From positions 1-8,706 of the forward strand of contig JAQGMX010000234.1 of the NCBI GenBank assembly GCA_028292145.1: a stretch of DNA of 8,706 nucleotides. The letters run 5' to 3'. The notes below the pieces were generated by a model. The model had not been told where the DNA came from. It did not search any database and saw only the letters and a list, made by a program, of their open reading frames with translations. A program made the position numbers and the translations under genes. This DNA comes from Variovorax sp. (lineage in GTDB: Bacteria; Pseudomonadota; Gammaproteobacteria; Burkholderiales; Burkholderiaceae_C). Shown piece after piece: positions 1-6,422 of the stretch. The stretch's first letter is position 1, and each line of letters begins with the position of its first letter.

Positions 1-389
1 ATGAGGTGATGAACGAGATCAACATGACGCCGCTGGTCGACGTCATGCTGGTCCTGCTGATCATCTTCATCATCACCGTGCCGGTGATGAAGCACGCGGT
101 GAACATCGACCTGCCCCAGGCGACAAGCGAGCCGGAGCAGACCAAGCCGCAGAACATTCTTTTCACGATCGCCGCCGACGGCAGCTATTACTGGAACGAG
201 AACAAGATCGACGACACGGCGCTCAAGCCGATGCTGGCTGCCGAAGCCGCCAAAAGTCCGCAGCCCGAACTGCACATCCGCGGCGACAAGGCCGTGCGCT
301 ATGAGCGCGTCGCCAAGGCCATGTCGGCGGCGCGCGAGGCAGGCGTCAGCAAAATCGGCTTCATCACGGAACCGGACGCAGCGAAGTAA
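1..389 (+). CDS. exbD: ExbD/TolR family biopolymer transport protein, 5' end cut off by window
   Basis: ExbD is an inner-membrane partner of ExbB and TonB. The complex uses the proton gradient to power outer-membrane receptors, typically for siderophores and heme. The visible part opens with the family hallmark MNEINMTPLVDVMLVLLIIF, which covers the single transmembrane helix and includes the aspartate (in PLVDVML) expected to be the protonatable residue. A periplasmic domain follows, ending in EPDAAK. The frame is open to the left edge (GAG GTG ATG AAC...). Family members normally have 10-20 residues before this motif, so I read the GTG/ATG at 6-11 as internal codons and the gene as truncated by the window. 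ExbD is favoured over TolR because of the NIDLPQA segment after the helix and the Fur-controlled hemP next door, but the two families are close. exbB and tonB would be expected just upstream, outside the window. Confidence 0.9.
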   Translation, partial: EVMNEINMTPLVDVMLVLLIIFIITVPVMKHAVNIDLPQATSEPEQTKPQNILFTIAADGSYYWNENKIDDTALKPMLAAEAAKSPQPELHIRGDKAVRYERVAKAMSAAREAGVSKIGFITEPDAAK

Positions 390-434
390 CTGGCAATGGA
401 ATGAATCGCCAATCAAAAAAATCGATCATGACGA

Positions 435-462
435 TTGACTTTTAATTGCGAATCATTATCAT
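435..462 (+). promoter_or_regulatory. Predicted sigma-70 promoter of hemP
   Basis: A -35 hexamer TTGACT (435-440, 5 of 6 to consensus) and a -10 hexamer TATCAT (457-462, 5 of 6) are separated by 16 bases. The promoter starts 45 bases after the exbD stop and its -10 ends 29 bases before the hemP ATG. The -10 hexamer lies largely inside the Fur box, so iron-loaded Fur should block polymerase directly. I saw no convincing terminator between exbD and this promoter, so read-through from exbD is also possible. Confidence 0.6.
447..461 (+). promoter_or_regulatory. Fur box upstream of hemP
   Basis: TGCGAATCATTATCA matches the 7-1-7 Fur consensus TGATAATnATTATCA at 12 of 14 informative positions; the right half is perfect. 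It overlaps the -10 element of the predicted hemP promoter, a standard position for iron-dependent repression. The match is read directly from the sequence; the regulation is inferred from the known behaviour of Fur. Confidence 0.8.
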
Positions 463-491
463 TACATCAACGCTTCGCAAAAGGATTCGAA

Positions 492-707
492 ATGCAGCAA
501 CCCAAACCCAATGTCTCTTCCGTGCTGAGCCACCCCTCGCTCGACCAGGCGGGCACCGGCCAGGCGACAGCATCCGATTCAAGTGTTCTCAACATGGTGG
601 AGAGCATCGAGTTGCTGCGCGGCGGCAGGTCGATCGGCATCATGCACAACGGTTCGCTCTACCGGCTACAGACGACAAAACTGGGCAAGCTGATCCTTAC
701 CAAGTAA
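492..707 (+). CDS. hemP: HemP/HmuP family hemin uptake protein
   Basis: This is a 71-residue protein with the HemP signature at its C-terminus: SIELLRGGRSIGIMHNGSLY, then RLQTTKLGKLILTK. HemP/HmuP proteins are small cytosolic factors needed for heme use in several alpha- and betaproteobacteria, where they are reported to promote expression of the TonB-dependent heme receptor gene. The ATG at 492 is chosen because AAGGA (481-485) lies six bases upstream; an in-frame start at 435 would fall inside the promoter and has no ribosome binding site. The first 35 or so residues are low-complexity and poorly conserved in the family. The Fur box and its own terminator suggest a monocistronic, iron-repressed unit. 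The heme receptor and ABC transporter often found beside hemP are not in the window. Confidence 0.92.
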   Translation: MQQPKPNVSSVLSHPSLDQAGTGQATASDSSVLNMVESIELLRGGRSIGIMHNGSLYRLQTTKLGKLILTK

Positions 708-753
708 CCAAGTCAGCCGACGTCTTCACGAATTTCAAGGTTTCATCGTGGGG

Positions 754-788
754 CGACTGAGGAGATCACTCTCCGAAAGTCGTTTTTT
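754..788 (+). terminator. Rho-independent terminator of hemP
   Basis: A two-part hairpin has outer stem CGACT/AGTCG (754-758 with 778-782) and inner stem GGAGA/TCTCC with loop TCAC, joined by a small internal loop and followed at once by TTTTTT (783-788). It lies 46 bases after the hemP stop and indicates that hemP is transcribed alone. Confidence 0.75.
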
Positions 789-842
789 GCTAGCCAACGG
801 TTCGCCGACTAGCCAAGCACTTTTTTCCACGCCGATCCTGCC

Positions 843-879
843 AAACAAAAACACCGACCTTTGAGTCGGCGTTTTTTTC
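843..879 (-). terminator. Terminator of the HbpS-like gene, possibly bidirectional
   Basis: The stem pairs 852-858 with 865-871 around a six-base loop. On the minus strand it reads CGCCGAC/GTCGGTG, fully paired if one G-U wobble is allowed, followed by TTTTTGTTT. On the plus strand the same site has one A-C mismatch but is followed by seven Ts, so it could also act as a backup stop for hemP read-through. It begins right after the stop codon of the minus-strand gene. Confidence 0.75.
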
Positions 880-880
880 G

Positions 881-1288
881 TCAAAGACCCAAGGCAGCGA
901 TCCCGGCCTTGGCGATCTGTGCGTCTTCATTCGATTTGACGCCGCTGACGCCCACGGCGCCGATCACATGGCCGTCCTTCAGGATCGGCACGCCGCCTTC
1001 GAGCAATCCCTGGATTCCTGGGGCCGTCAGGAAAGCCGTGCGGCCACCGTTGATGACGTCCTCGTAGCCCTTGCTTTCGCGACGGCCCATGGCAGCCGTG
1101 TGCGCCTTCGCCGGCGCGATGTGCGAGGAAAGCGCAGCGGCGCCGTCCAGGCGCTGCAACCAGAGCAGGTTGCCTGCGTCGTCGGTGATGGCGATCGTCA
1201 CCGCCCAGTTGTTCTGGAGCGCTTCGGCCTCGGCAGCGGCTGCGATGAGCTTGACGTCGGCGAGTTCGAGAAAGGACTTTGTCTTCAT
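881..1288 (-). CDS. GlcG/HbpS (DUF336) family protein, possible heme binder
   Basis: This 135-residue protein has the GlcG/HbpS family architecture: an N-terminal helix rich in A and E, then VTIAITDDAGNLLWLQRLDG, a helix with the IAPAKAHTAA segment, and the C-terminal GGVPI...DGHVIGAVGVSG motif. Family members include the heme-binding, redox-related HbpS of Streptomyces and the uncharacterised GlcG of the glycolate operon, so the biochemical role is uncertain. No signal peptide is visible, so a cytosolic location is expected. I chose the ATG at 1288 because homologues usually begin close to this MKTK...L.LADV pattern; an in-frame start at 1327 would add 13 unusual residues. No strong Shine-Dalgarno precedes either start. 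The gene converges on the Fur-controlled hemP, which makes a heme-related role plausible but unproven. Confidence 0.85.
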   Translation of the reverse strand: MKTKSFLELADVKLIAAAAEAEALQNNWAVTIAITDDAGNLLWLQRLDGAAALSSHIAPAKAHTAAMGRRESKGYEDVINGGRTAFLTAPGIQGLLEGGVPILKDGHVIGAVGVSGVKSNEDAQIAKAGIAALGL

Positions 1289-1485
1289 GAGTGACCCGTT
1301 CGTGGTTCCTGGTAAAGCGCCGAGCATACCGTCCGCTCAGGATGAAGCGCTGTCGACCCCGTCGTCCTATTACCTGCTAATACCGGAACACGCAATGCGG
1401 TTTTTGTCACGCGTGGCGCTTGCGCAACCCTAGAATGACCCGATCTGCAGCATTGTCCGCAGACCCACTTCAGGAGTTTTGTCCC

Positions 1486-2187
1486 ATGAACGATCGCGTT
1501 ACCACCCTCGACACTTCCGTCGGCTATGGCCAGGCGTTGCCGCAGGCCGAGCGCCATCGCGTCCTGCGCAACACTTATTGGCTGCTGGCGCTGAGCCTGC
1601 TACCGACCGTGCTCGGCGCCTGGATCGGTGTCGAAACCGGCATCACCCGCGCGCTCACAGGCGGCATGGGCATGATCGTTTTCCTGGCTGGCGCCTTTGG
1701 CTTCATCTTTGCGATCGAGAAGACCAAGAACTCGGCAGCCGGCGTTCCGGTGCTGCTCGGCTTCACGTTCTTTATGGGCTTGATGCTGTCCCGCATGATC
1801 GCGATGGTGCTTGGCTATTCGAACGGCGCCGAGTTGGTCATGACGGCTTTCGGCGGCACTGCCGGCGTTTTCCTGGTGATGGCGTCCCTGGCGACGGTCA
1901 TCAAGCGCGACCTGTCGGGCATGGGCAAGTTCCTCATGGTCGGCGCACTGGTGCTGATGGTCGGCGCGATCATCAACGTCTTCGTCGGCTCGACGGCCGG
2001 CATGATGGCGATCTCGGTCGCGACCATCGCCATCTTCTCGGCTTTCATGCTGTACGACCTGAAGCGCATCATGGATGGCGGCGAAACCAACTACATCAGC
2101 GCTACGCTCGCTCTGTACCTCGACCTGTTCAACGTGTTCCAGGGTTTGCTCGCTTTGCTGGGCATTGCCGGCGGTCAGCGCGACTGA
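1486..2187 (+). CDS. Bax inhibitor-1/YccA family membrane protein
   Basis: This 233-residue inner-membrane protein has about seven hydrophobic segments, near residues 31-49, 58-78, 88-109, 116-137, 148-168, 172-190 and 206-228. The end carries the BI-1 family signature: FMLYDLKRIMDGGE followed by the ISATLALYLDLFNVFQ helix. The two aspartates D191 and D213 are in the right places for the pH-sensing dyad described in the bacterial homologue YetJ, which conducts calcium. Other relatives, such as YccA, interact with the FtsH protease, so the exact role here is open. The ATG at 1486 has CAGGAG (1471-1476) nine bases upstream. A TAGAAT hexamer at 1431-1436 could be its -10 element, but no -35 at a normal distance is convincing. 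It stands alone, with a strong terminator downstream. Confidence 0.93.
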   Translation: MNDRVTTLDTSVGYGQALPQAERHRVLRNTYWLLALSLLPTVLGAWIGVETGITRALTGGMGMIVFLAGAFGFIFAIEKTKNSAAGVPVLLGFTFFMGLMLSRMIAMVLGYSNGAELVMTAFGGTAGVFLVMASLATVIKRDLSGMGKFLMVGALVLMVGAIINVFVGSTAGMMAISVATIAIFSAFMLYDLKRIMDGGETNYISATLALYLDLFNVFQGLLALLGIAGGQRD

Positions 2188-2227
2188 TCGTCGGAGACGA
2201 TGCACGATGCAGCACTGCTGCTTCGCT

Positions 2228-2262
2228 CAAAAAAGAAGGGCCCACGCGGGCCCTTTTTCTTT
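2228..2262. terminator. Bidirectional rho-independent terminator
   Basis: A perfect GGGCCC/GGGCCC stem (2238-2243 with 2248-2253) with loop ACGC is flanked by a run of As on the left and Ts on the right, extending the stem and giving a T tract on both strands. It sits between the convergent BI-1 family gene and rlmD and should end both transcripts. Confidence 0.9.
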
Positions 2263-2277
2263 TCCCGGCACAGTCGT

Positions 2278-3777
2278 TTAAACCGACTGCGCAGCCTCCA
2301 GCCGGTCGAACACGGCGATCGACTCGACATGCGCCGTGTGCGGAAACATGTTCACCACGCCGGCAAAGGTGCACGCATAGCCCGCATGATTGACGAGCAA
2401 GCCGGCGTCGCGCGCCAATGTCGACGGGTTGCAACTCACGTAGACGATACGGCTCGGCAAGCGCCAATCGCCAATGCCGGCGACCGGCTCGCCCTGCATC
2501 TCTCCGCCGGTCTGCTGCGCATGCAGCTCGACGAGCGCCTTCGCCAGCGCAAAAGCGCCTTCGCGCGGCGGATCGACCAGCCACTTCTCCGCCTTGCCGT
2601 CGGCAACCAGCATCGCTGGCGTCATCTCGAACAGGTCGCGCATGACGAAGCGTGTCGGTGACAGCGTGCGGTGACCGCTCCGGGCCGCGCGATTGCGCTC
2701 GAAATTGGCCGTGGCTCGTTCCACCAGCGTGTCGCTGCCTTCGATTCCGAGCACCTCGCGCGCGCGCGTCGCGAGCGGCAGTGTGAAATTGCCCAGTCCG
2801 CAGAACCAGTCGATCACACGCTCTTCTGCTTGCACATCGAGCAGACGCAGCGCGCGTCCGACCAACACCCGGTTGATATGCGGGTTGACCTGCGTGAAAT
2901 CGGTCGGACGGAAGGGCATTGAGATGCCGAACTCTGGCAGTTCGTAAGACAGCACCGGACCGCCTTCGTCGAGCAACTTCACCGTGTCCGGCCCCTTGGA
3001 CTGGAGCCACCACTGCACGCCAACGTGTTCCGCGGCGAAAGCGCGCAGGCGCTGCAGGTCCGCATCCGACAGAGGCTGAAGATGCCGAAGCACCAGCGCG
3101 ATCACGCCCAGCCGAGCGATGCCGGCATCGTCGGGCGCGTCGCCGCAGGCCAGTTCGATCTGCGGGCAGGTGTCGCGCGCCTCGAGCGAGCCGATCAGTT
3201 CGCGCAGGGGCATGAGCATCGCGCTGACGGTCGCCGGAAGCACCGGGCAGATCTTCATGTCCGCAAGATATTGGCTTTTGCGCTCGTGAAAGCCGATCAG
3301 CACCGTGCCTTTCTTGGCGACGTAGCGTACCGAAAGCCGAGCACGGTAGCGGTAGTTCCAGGTCGGGCCTTCCAGCGGTCGCAGCAGCGCATCGGGACGC
3401 ATCTTGCCCAGATGCCACAGGTTGTCCTCGAGCACCCTTTGCTTGACGGCAACCTGCGCGGACGCGTCCAGATGCTGCATCTTGCAGCCGCCGCAAGCGC
3501 CCGGATGCAGTCCGAAGTGCGGGCAGCCGGGTTTCACGCGTTGCGACGATTCGCGACGGATAGCGCGCAGCGTGCCCTGCTCCCAGTTGTTTTTGCTGCG
3601 CTGGGCGTCGTACTGAACTTCCTCGAAAGGCAGCGCGCCTTCGATGAACACCACCATGCCGTCAGGCTTGCGCGCAACGCCCTGGGCTTCGAGGTCGAGC
3701 GACTCGATCGTGAGCCATTCGTCGCTGGCCGGCGGCAACGGCGCCGCTCTTCTCTTGGAATGTCTCGTTTTCGTCAT
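2278..3777 (-). CDS. rlmD: 23S rRNA (uracil-1939-C5)-methyltransferase RlmD
   Basis: RlmD (RumA) methylates C5 of U1939 in 23S rRNA using S-adenosylmethionine and carries a [4Fe-4S] cluster. In this 499-residue protein I see, in order: an N-terminal TRAM-like region (about 20-75); cluster cysteines C85, C95, C98 and C177; the S-adenosylmethionine motif VIDWFCGLGNFTLPLA (321-336); LVDPPREG (400-407); the catalytic cysteine C449 in YVSCNPSTLARD; and HVES at 483-486 with the general-base glutamate E485. It is somewhat longer than the E. coli enzyme (about 430 residues), mainly through the N-terminus, the cysteine loop and extra length before the catalytic motif. The ATG at 3777 starts MTKTRHSKRR; no strong Shine-Dalgarno is visible. 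It follows nlpD on the same strand after about 100 bases, so it may be partly co-transcribed. Confidence 0.95.
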   Translation of the reverse strand: MTKTRHSKRRAAPLPPASDEWLTIESLDLEAQGVARKPDGMVVFIEGALPFEEVQYDAQRSKNNWEQGTLRAIRRESSQRVKPGCPHFGLHPGACGGCKMQHLDASAQVAVKQRVLEDNLWHLGKMRPDALLRPLEGPTWNYRYRARLSVRYVAKKGTVLIGFHERKSQYLADMKICPVLPATVSAMLMPLRELIGSLEARDTCPQIELACGDAPDDAGIARLGVIALVLRHLQPLSDADLQRLRAFAAEHVGVQWWLQSKGPDTVKLLDEGGPVLSYELPEFGISMPFRPTDFTQVNPHINRVLVGRALRLLDVQAEERVIDWFCGLGNFTLPLATRAREVLGIEGSDTLVERATANFERNRAARSGHRTLSPTRFVMRDLFEMTPAMLVADGKAEKWLVDPPREGAFALAKALVELHAQQTGGEMQGEPVAGIGDWRLPSRIVYVSCNPSTLARDAGLLVNHAGYACTFAGVVNMFPHTAHVESIAVFDRLEAAQSV

Positions 3778-3812
3778 GCGGCGGATCGGATGTTTGCGGG
3801 CCGTGGAATGCG

Positions 3813-3840
3813 CAAGGCCTGCGCAACCGCGCAGGCCTTG
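3813..3840 (-). other. Perfect 12-bp hairpin between nlpD and rlmD
   Basis: CAAGGCCTGCGC (3813-3824) and its exact reverse complement (3829-3840) surround a four-base loop. There is no T tract on either strand, so it is not a classical rho-independent terminator. In the nlpD-rlmD transcript it would form a very stable stem about 37 bases after the nlpD stop and 35 bases before the rlmD start. It could act as a weak terminator, an RNA-stability or processing element, or protect the 3' end of the surE-pcm-nlpD message. Confidence 0.7.
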
Positions 3841-3877
3841 TCAGAACAGGAAGGAAGGGTCGCTAAAAAGCCAGGTC

Positions 3878-4759
3878 TCAGCGCGACGGCAGATAACGCG
3901 AAGGATCCACAGGCTTGCCCTGCCGACGGATCTCGAAATGCAGCTTCACGCGATCGGCGTCGCTGCTGCCCATTTCGGCGATCTTCTGCCCCTTCTGCAC
4001 CGACTGGTCTTCCTTCACGAGCAACGACTGGTTGTGCGCATAGGCCGTGAGGTAGGTGTTGTTGTGCTTCAGGATGATCAGGTTGCCGTAACCGCGCAAG
4101 CCGGCGCCGGCATAGACGACACGGCCGTCGGCTGCGGCGATCACCGGATCGCCGGCCTTGCCGCTGATGTCGTAACCCTTGTTCTTGGCTTCGTCGAAGC
4201 CGGCGATCAGCGCACCGCGCGCCGGCCAGATCCAGCCCAGGTCTTCATCGCCGCCGCTGGCAGCAGGCGGTCGGGCCGGCGCAGCGGGCGTGGTGGCGGC
4301 CACCGCGCCAGCTGTACTGGGAACTGCAGGAACGATCGCCGGTTGCGGCACCACCGGTCGGGCGACCACGCCGCCGGTCACTCCCGGCGGGATCACGCGC
4401 AACACCTGGCCGACTTCAATCAGATCGGCGTTCTCCAGGTTGTTCCAGCGGACGATGTTCTGCCAGCTCTGACCGGTTTCGTTGCCGATGCGGCGGATCG
4501 TGTCGCCCGGCCGGACGGCGTAGTAACCGGGCTTGCCGTAGTTCTCGATGCCCGGCAGCGGCTTGCCCGATGCGTCGACCGTGAGCGGCGAAACGCCGGG
4601 AGCGCCCGACATGGCCGTCGACGCGCCCGGTGCGCGGGTCATGGTGCCGCGGTCCTCGACCGGCGCGGGACCTCGGGGAGGTGCGGTACATCCCGCAATC
4701 ACGAGCGTCAACGCCAGCGTCACGCCGGCAAGCCAGCTCCGATTCCCGATACCCTGCAT
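3878..4759 (-). CDS. nlpD: NlpD-like LysM/M23 lipoprotein, amidase activator
   Basis: NlpD is an outer-membrane lipoprotein that activates a periplasmic amidase (AmiC in E. coli) to split septal peptidoglycan. In 293 residues I see a lipoprotein signal with lipobox VIAGC (lipidated C24), a proline/alanine-rich linker, a LysM domain (about 79-123, YYAVRPGDTIRRIG to VGQVLRVI), a second A/P-rich linker, and an M23-fold domain (about 176-290). The M23 metal site is degenerate. The first histidine of the HxGxD motif is N193 (D197 kept) and the first histidine of HxH is K272 (H274 kept), as expected for a non-catalytic activator. The ATG at 4759 has AAGGA seven bases upstream; a TTG at 4774 is in frame but lies over the pcm stop. 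It is third in the surE-pcm-nlpD operon. rpoS, its usual downstream neighbour, is not here. Confidence 0.94.
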   Translation of the reverse strand: MQGIGNRSWLAGVTLALTLVIAGCTAPPRGPAPVEDRGTMTRAPGASTAMSGAPGVSPLTVDASGKPLPGIENYGKPGYYAVRPGDTIRRIGNETGQSWQNIVRWNNLENADLIEVGQVLRVIPPGVTGGVVARPVVPQPAIVPAVPSTAGAVAATTPAAPARPPAASGGDEDLGWIWPARGALIAGFDEAKNKGYDISGKAGDPVIAAADGRVVYAGAGLRGYGNLIILKHNNTYLTAYAHNQSLLVKEDQSVQKGQKIAEMGSSDADRVKLHFEIRRQGKPVDPSRYLPSR

Positions 4760-4770
4760 GTGTTCATCCT

Positions 4771-5541
4771 TCAAGCAATCCCCGATTTTAAAGGGACAAA
4801 GTAAACGGCCTCCAAGACGCGACGCTGCACGCCGGAGGCACTTTTGTCGATCACCACCAGCACCTGTCCGCCGTCGGCGGTTCGGGTCGGCGCGACGATG
4901 CGGCCGCCAACGGCGAGTTGGTCGATCCAGGTCTGCGGTACGGCGTCACCACCCGCCGCCGCAATGATTCCCGCATACGGCGCACCCTTCGGAAAACCCA
5001 GCATCCCGTCGCCCAGCAGCAGGTGCACCGTGGCGAGGCGAAAGTGCCGCAGGTTGGCGCGTGCGCGCTCGTGCAATCCGCGCAGACGCTCGATGCTGTA
5101 GACCTCGGTCGCGACATGGCTCAGCAACGTCGCCTGATAACCGCAGCCGGTACCGATTTCGAGCACCCGCCCCAGGCGCCCTTCCGGCTGATTCGCCAGT
5201 GCCGGCGCGCCGAGCAGCAACTCGATCATGCGCGCGACGACGTTGGGCTTGGAAATCGTCTGCCCGAGCCCGATCGGGAGGCTGGTGTCTTCGTAGGCCT
5301 GGTTCATCAGCGCGCTGTCGACGAAAAGGTGGCGCTCGACGGTGTTCATGGCGTGCAGCACGCGGGCATCGACGACGCCCTGCGCGGCCAATCGGTCGAC
5401 CATGCGCTTCCTGACGGCGGCGGACGCCATCGACGGCGTGGAATGAACGAGCGGCGCGTTCGGCGTCGCCGGAAGCTTTCCGCGCGTGGCGGCGGAAGCG
5501 ATCGGCGTCAGCTTGACGGGAAAGCCCGGCCGCGTGCTCAT
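4771..5541 (-). CDS. pcm: Protein-L-isoaspartate O-methyltransferase
   Basis: Pcm methylates abnormal L-isoaspartyl residues in damaged cytosolic proteins, using S-adenosylmethionine, so that they can revert to aspartate. The 256-residue product shows the family motifs: ERHLFVDSALMNQAYEDTSL (69-88), LPIGLGQTISKPNVVARMIE (88-107), the S-adenosylmethionine loop VLEIGTGCGYQ (126-136) and the C-terminal VGGRIVAPT. The ATG at 5541 overlaps the surE stop as ATGA, which implies translational coupling. A longer in-frame start at 5571 lies inside surE and is unlikely. Compared with the 208-residue E. coli enzyme there is an extra N-terminal stretch of about 40 residues rich in A, P and T, probably disordered. 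The pcm stop codon is embedded in the nlpD ribosome binding region. Confidence 0.95.
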   Translation of the reverse strand: MSTRPGFPVKLTPIASAATRGKLPATPNAPLVHSTPSMASAAVRKRMVDRLAAQGVVDARVLHAMNTVERHLFVDSALMNQAYEDTSLPIGLGQTISKPNVVARMIELLLGAPALANQPEGRLGRVLEIGTGCGYQATLLSHVATEVYSIERLRGLHERARANLRHFRLATVHLLLGDGMLGFPKGAPYAGIIAAAGGDAVPQTWIDQLAVGGRIVAPTRTADGGQVLVVIDKSASGVQRRVLEAVYFVPLKSGIA

Positions 5542-6296
5542 CCCAGAAGACGCGCCACCGTCGCACGCCACTGGCCGAGATTGGCATGGTCGGTCAGGTC
5601 GATCTGCAGCGGCGTCAGTGCGACATGGCCGGCAGCCGTCGCGTGGAAATCGGTGCCTTCGCTACCGTCCTTCGCGCCGCCGGCGCCGGCGATCCAGTAC
5701 ATCTTCTCGCCGCGCGGGCTCTCCTGAACGATGACTTTCTCGGACGCATGCCGACGACCCAGGCGGCAGACCTGGACCGGTTTCAGGTCGTCGAACGGCA
5801 AATTGGGAATGTTAACGTTCAGCAACCAGGCAGGACCCTCCGTCATGCGCTCGCGCTCGATCTGCTGCACCAGCCGGCGCGCAACGCGGGCCGCCGCATC
5901 GACATGGCCCCAGCCTTTCTCCGTCTGCGAAAAAGCGATGGCCGGCACGCCGAACAGGTAGGCCTCCATCGCCGCGCCGACCGTGCCGGAATAGATCGTG
6001 TCGTCGCCCATGTTGGCGCCGTTGTTGATGCCGGACACCACCAGATCGGGACGGTAGCCGAGCAACCCCTTGAGCGCGATGTGCACGCAGTCGGCCGGCG
6101 TGCCGGTCACATAGCGGAATCCGTTGTGCGCGTCATGCACGTACAGGGGCGCGGAAAGCGTGAGCGCGTTCGACTTCGCGCTGTTGTTGTGTTCGGGCGC
6201 GATCACCTCGACGTCGGCGATGTCCTTGAGCGCTTCGTACAGCGCGACGATGCCGGGTGCCTGGAAACCGTCGTCGTTGGAAATAAGTATCTTCAT
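5538..6296 (-). CDS. surE: 5'/3'-nucleotidase SurE
   Basis: SurE is a metal-dependent phosphatase acting on nucleoside 5'- and 3'-monophosphates and on polyphosphate, linked to stationary-phase survival. The 252-residue protein is full length for the family. It starts MKILISNDDG, with the metal ligands D8 and D9, S39 in the HNNSAKS segment, and N91/N92 in SGINNGANMG. TGTPADCVHIAL and YSGTVGAAMEA, further family motifs, follow. The ATG at 6296 is chosen because the MKILISNDDG start is canonical; the frame stays open far upstream, but only as antisense of the neighbouring gene. A weak GAG lies about 10 bases before the start. A minus-strand TACAAT (6317-6322) may be the -10 of the operon promoter, implying a short leader, but no good -35 accompanies it. 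It is first in surE-pcm-nlpD and divergent from the oxidoreductase gene. Confidence 0.96.
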   Translation of the reverse strand: MKILISNDDGFQAPGIVALYEALKDIADVEVIAPEHNNSAKSNALTLSAPLYVHDAHNGFRYVTGTPADCVHIALKGLLGYRPDLVVSGINNGANMGDDTIYSGTVGAAMEAYLFGVPAIAFSQTEKGWGHVDAAARVARRLVQQIERERMTEGPAWLLNVNIPNLPFDDLKPVQVCRLGRRHASEKVIVQESPRGEKMYWIAGAGGAKDGSEGTDFHATAAGHVALTPLQIDLTDHANLGQWRATVARLLG

Positions 6297-6422
6297 TGGC
6301 GTCTCGGAATCGGCGGATTGTAGGCGGCAGCCCGGTCCCGGCTGTGACAACGACGGCTCGGGCCGCCCCCTACCATGACCTGCGATGACCCGCGACCCAA
6401 CCCACTGATAAGGAGACGCCCG

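Noticed and set aside
418..440. Weak AATCG/CGATT stem between exbD and hemP as an exbD terminator
   Set aside because: A five-pair AT-rich stem with a seven-base loop is too weak, and the following bases are the hemP -35 element.
790..817. Direct repeat of TAGCCAA, copies at about 791 and 810
   Set aside because: Seven bases repeated once between two terminators is within chance expectation, and no gene or promoter uses it visibly.
1600..2205. 201-codon minus-strand frame opposite the BI-1 family gene
   Set aside because: It is rich in H, D, R and Q, a typical antisense shadow of a membrane protein gene, with no recognisable domain.
2129..3496. 455-codon open frame on the minus strand
   Set aside because: It is an out-of-frame shadow of rlmD. 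Its translation is arginine/alanine-rich without family motifs, while the rlmD frame carries all catalytic motifs.
3025..4804. Long plus-strand frames (341 and 386 codons) over rlmD and nlpD
   Set aside because: They are antisense to two clear genes, have R/A/H-rich compositions and no ribosome binding site. Such frames are common in GC-rich DNA.
4918..5727. 269-codon plus-strand frame opposite pcm
   Set aside because: Antisense shadow; the pcm and surE frames carry the conserved motifs.
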